Origin: Candidatus Bipolaricaulota bacterium | GTDB taxonomy: Bacteria; Bipolaricaulota; Bipolaricaulia; RBG-16-55-9; DRXL01 | Direction: 5' to 3' | Length of the DNA stretch: 6,414 bases | Assembly: GCA_023512665.1 (NCBI GenBank) | Contig: JAILZC010000059.1 | Span: 1-6,414 of the forward strand | Part shown: positions 5,441-6,414 of the stretch, one piece after another | How positions within the stretch are numbered: the stretch's first letter is position 1 | How the letters are laid out: every line of letters starts with the position of its first letter | Position numbers and translations under genes: made by a program | Notes under the pieces: model-generated | What the model was told of the DNA's origin: nothing | Seen by the model: only the letters and a program-made list of their open reading frames with translations | The model's database searches: none

Positions 5441-5549
5441 AGCCGGATGCTGAAGCATCCGGCTCACCAGATGGAAGCCCGCTGAAGCGGGTGCGGGAGC
5501 GTGCTTTAGCACGCTTGCACCTGCTGAGCCGGCGGATTCATCCGCCGGC
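5441..5549. repeat. Chain of four hairpins with alike loops and unlike stems
   Basis: Four stem-loops follow each other. HP1 5441-5464: 10-bp perfect stem agccggatgc, loop TGAA. HP2 5477-5492: GCCCGC/GCGGGT (5 pairs plus a G-T), loop TGAA. HP3 5498-5515: 7-bp perfect stem AGCGTGC, loop TTTA. HP4 5528-5549: GCCGGCGGA stem, loop TTCA, the complement of TGAA, so it is in reverse orientation. Linkers are 12, 5 and 12 bases. The chain lies between the minus-strand promoter (5578-5606) and ATG 5431, so it would be in the 5' leader of the regulator mRNA. It resembles REP/BIME-like palindromic repeats; copies elsewhere in the genome cannot be checked here. Confidence 0.8.
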
Positions 5550-5577
5550 ACACAGGGGATTTCTACAAAGCCTCACC

Positions 5578-5606
5578 ATTATAACCTAAGCACTCCTGTT
5601 TGGCAA
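5578..5606 (-). promoter_or_regulatory. Promoter of the regulator-DCC operon
   Basis: Minus strand: TTGCCA (5606-5601), 17-base spacer, TATAAT (5583-5578). Boxes match 5/6 and 6/6. The start would be near 5571, leaving a leader of about 140 bases to ATG 5431 that contains the whole hairpin chain. Confidence 0.65.
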
Positions 5607-5636
5607 ACTTTATAAACTTAATACTTGACAAAGTAT
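5605..5636. promoter_or_regulatory. Candidate operator between divergent promoters
   Basis: ATACTTGACAAAGTAT (5621-5636) is a perfect palindrome with 6-bp arms around GACA and covers the -35 box of the plus-strand promoter. Two more half-site-like copies, AAACTT at 5605-5610 and 5614-5619, precede it, the first touching the -35 box of the minus-strand promoter. The adjacent SufR-like regulator is the obvious candidate binder. The known cyanobacterial SufR site (CAAC-N-GTTG type) is not seen here, so this is inference from position. Confidence 0.5.
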
Positions 5637-5653
5637 CATTTGAGGGCTATAAT
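5625..5653 (+). promoter_or_regulatory. Consensus sigma-70 promoter of the beta-propeller gene
   Basis: TTGACA (5625-5630), 17-base spacer, TATAAT (5648-5653): all twelve box positions and the spacer length match consensus. The start is expected near 5660, immediately before the GGAGGTGA ribosome binding site (5663-5670), giving a short leader. The -35 box lies inside the palindrome 5621-5636, so strong basal activity with repression is plausible. Confidence 0.85.
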
Positions 5654-5676
5654 ATCCCCGCTGGAGGTGAATCTCT

Positions 5677-6414
5677 ATGCGTCCATGTCTGCTCTACGTC
5701 GGCACCGGAGATGGGATGTTCGTCTTTCGTGTGAGCGGGGAAAAGCTTGAGCTTATCGGGCGGGGCATAGAAGGGAACGCCGTGCGCGGGATCGCCGTCC
5801 ATCCCCAAGATTCAAAGATCGCCTATATCGCTTGCGGTTTGCGCGGTTGGGGCCTCTATCGCACCCAAGACGCCGGACGAAGCTGGGAACTGTTGGGATT
5901 CAAAGACCGTTGGGTCTGGGACGTCGTACTCCATCCCACCGACCCCAAGACGCTCTACGTGGGCACCGAGCCCCCGATGCTCTATCTCTCTCGCGATAGC
6001 GGGAAGACTTTTAAGGCGTTTGAAGGGATCGAGAGACTTCCCAGCCGCCCAAGCTGGAAGTTCTTCTACGCGCCCTTCTATGGTGGGCATATTCACGGGA
6101 TCGCGCTGCACCCCAAGCGCCCAGAGCGCATCTTCGCCGGGGTCGAGCATGGCGCGCTCGTCTACTCCCACGATAATGGGAAGACATGGCATGAGGCGCT
6201 CGTGGGGCACGATCTTCACCGGATCGCTCTAGACCCTACAAACCCGGATCGCGTCTTCGCCGGCACGGGCGAAGGGCTTTTCACCAGCGATGATGCCGGC
6301 CAAACGTGGAGAGCCATTCCCAAGCTCAAGGACAAATACGTGCATGGGATCTCCTTCGACTCACACGCCGTGCTTTACATCTACGTTGCGGAAGCAGGGA
6401 GCCCTCTCTATCGC
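5677..6414 (+). CDS. Asp-box (BNR/VPS10-like) beta-propeller protein, 3' end cut by window
   Basis: The first 246 codons of an ORF that is still open at the window end. It consists of repeated blades of about 40-60 residues, each with a conserved pattern: (I/V)(A/V)xHPxxPxxxY/F(V/A)G strands followed by an Asp-box S/T-x-D-x-G-x-T/S-W/F. Asp-boxes are TQDAGRSW (63-70), SRDSGKTF (105-112), SHDNGKTW (164-171) and SDDAGQTW (204-211). Such sequences are usually annotated as WD40/YVTN/BNR-like repeat, sortilin-like or 'glycosyl hydrolase' propellers; Asp-boxes are structural and do not prove sialidase activity. The N-terminus MRPCLLYVGTGDG goes straight into a propeller strand, with no signal peptide or membrane segment, so a cytoplasmic location is likely unless export is atypical. 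The start is fixed by GGAGGTGA (5663-5670) 6 bases before the ATG. Substrate or partner is unknown. Confidence 0.85.
   Translation, partial: MRPCLLYVGTGDGMFVFRVSGEKLELIGRGIEGNAVRGIAVHPQDSKIAYIACGLRGWGLYRTQDAGRSWELLGFKDRWVWDVVLHPTDPKTLYVGTEPPMLYLSRDSGKTFKAFEGIERLPSRPSWKFFYAPFYGGHIHGIALHPKRPERIFAGVEHGALVYSHDNGKTWHEALVGHDLHRIALDPTNPDRVFAGTGEGLFTSDDAGQTWRAIPKLKDKYVHGISFDSHAVLYIYVAEAGSPLYR

Noticed and set aside
5441..5549. CRISPR array
   Set aside because: The units are self-complementary hairpins with differing sequences and short irregular linkers, not identical direct repeats with equal-sized spacers.
5432..5551. N-terminal extension of the regulator to GTG 5551
   Set aside because: The added 40 residues are the translated hairpin chain, with no ribosome binding site for the GTG and no similarity to the family N-terminus; ATG 5431 or 5419 begins just before the conserved winged helix.

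Overview
The window is about 57% G+C by eye and looks bacterial. It has Shine-Dalgarno sites close to AAGGAGGT and two promoters that match the sigma-70 consensus exactly (TTGACA/TATAAT). Genes are tightly packed, with overlapping convergent 3' ends. I cannot assign a phylum. The gene mix (MTH865-like protein, thiolase, OsmC protein, MazEF debris, palindromic repeats) suits an uncultured, perhaps thermophilic, lineage, but that is only an impression.

Layout, left to right. A palindromic repeat at 8-52 abuts the ribosome binding site of a small MTH865-like protein (69-323, +). Nine bases later a thiolase begins (333-1490, +). Its stop codon overlaps the stop codon of a convergent OsmC-family peroxiredoxin (1487-1939, -). 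Upstream of that, on the minus strand, is the wreck of a mazEF-type toxin-antitoxin pair. The ribbon-helix-helix antitoxin (2071-2349, -) survives with a consensus promoter and a palindrome over its -10 box, but a deletion has removed all of mazF except about 40 C-terminal codons (2012-2131, -), which are now out of frame. Divergent from it is a complete DinG/YoaA/XPD-type iron-sulfur helicase (2453-4348, +). Its -10 box sits so close to the ATG that the mRNA is probably leaderless.

The right third holds a minus-strand pair convergent on the helicase: a SufR-like winged-helix regulator with a C-terminal cysteine cluster (4766-5431), then, two bases after its stop, a DCC-family thiol-disulfide oxidoreductase (4338-4763). 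Between the regulator's promoter and its likely start is a chain of four hairpins with different stems and TGAA/TTCA/TTTA loops (5441-5549). A divergent consensus promoter drives an Asp-box beta-propeller protein (5677 to the window end, +, incomplete). A 16-bp palindrome and repeated half-sites lie between the two divergent promoters, where the regulator could control both directions.

Several genes share a redox or iron-sulfur theme (OsmC peroxiredoxin, Fe-S helicase, SufR-like regulator, DCC protein). No single new pathway can be proved from the sequence. The most informative observations are the mazEF deletion scar, the hairpin chain in the regulator leader, the altered cysteine ligand set of the regulator, and the probable leaderless helicase mRNA.
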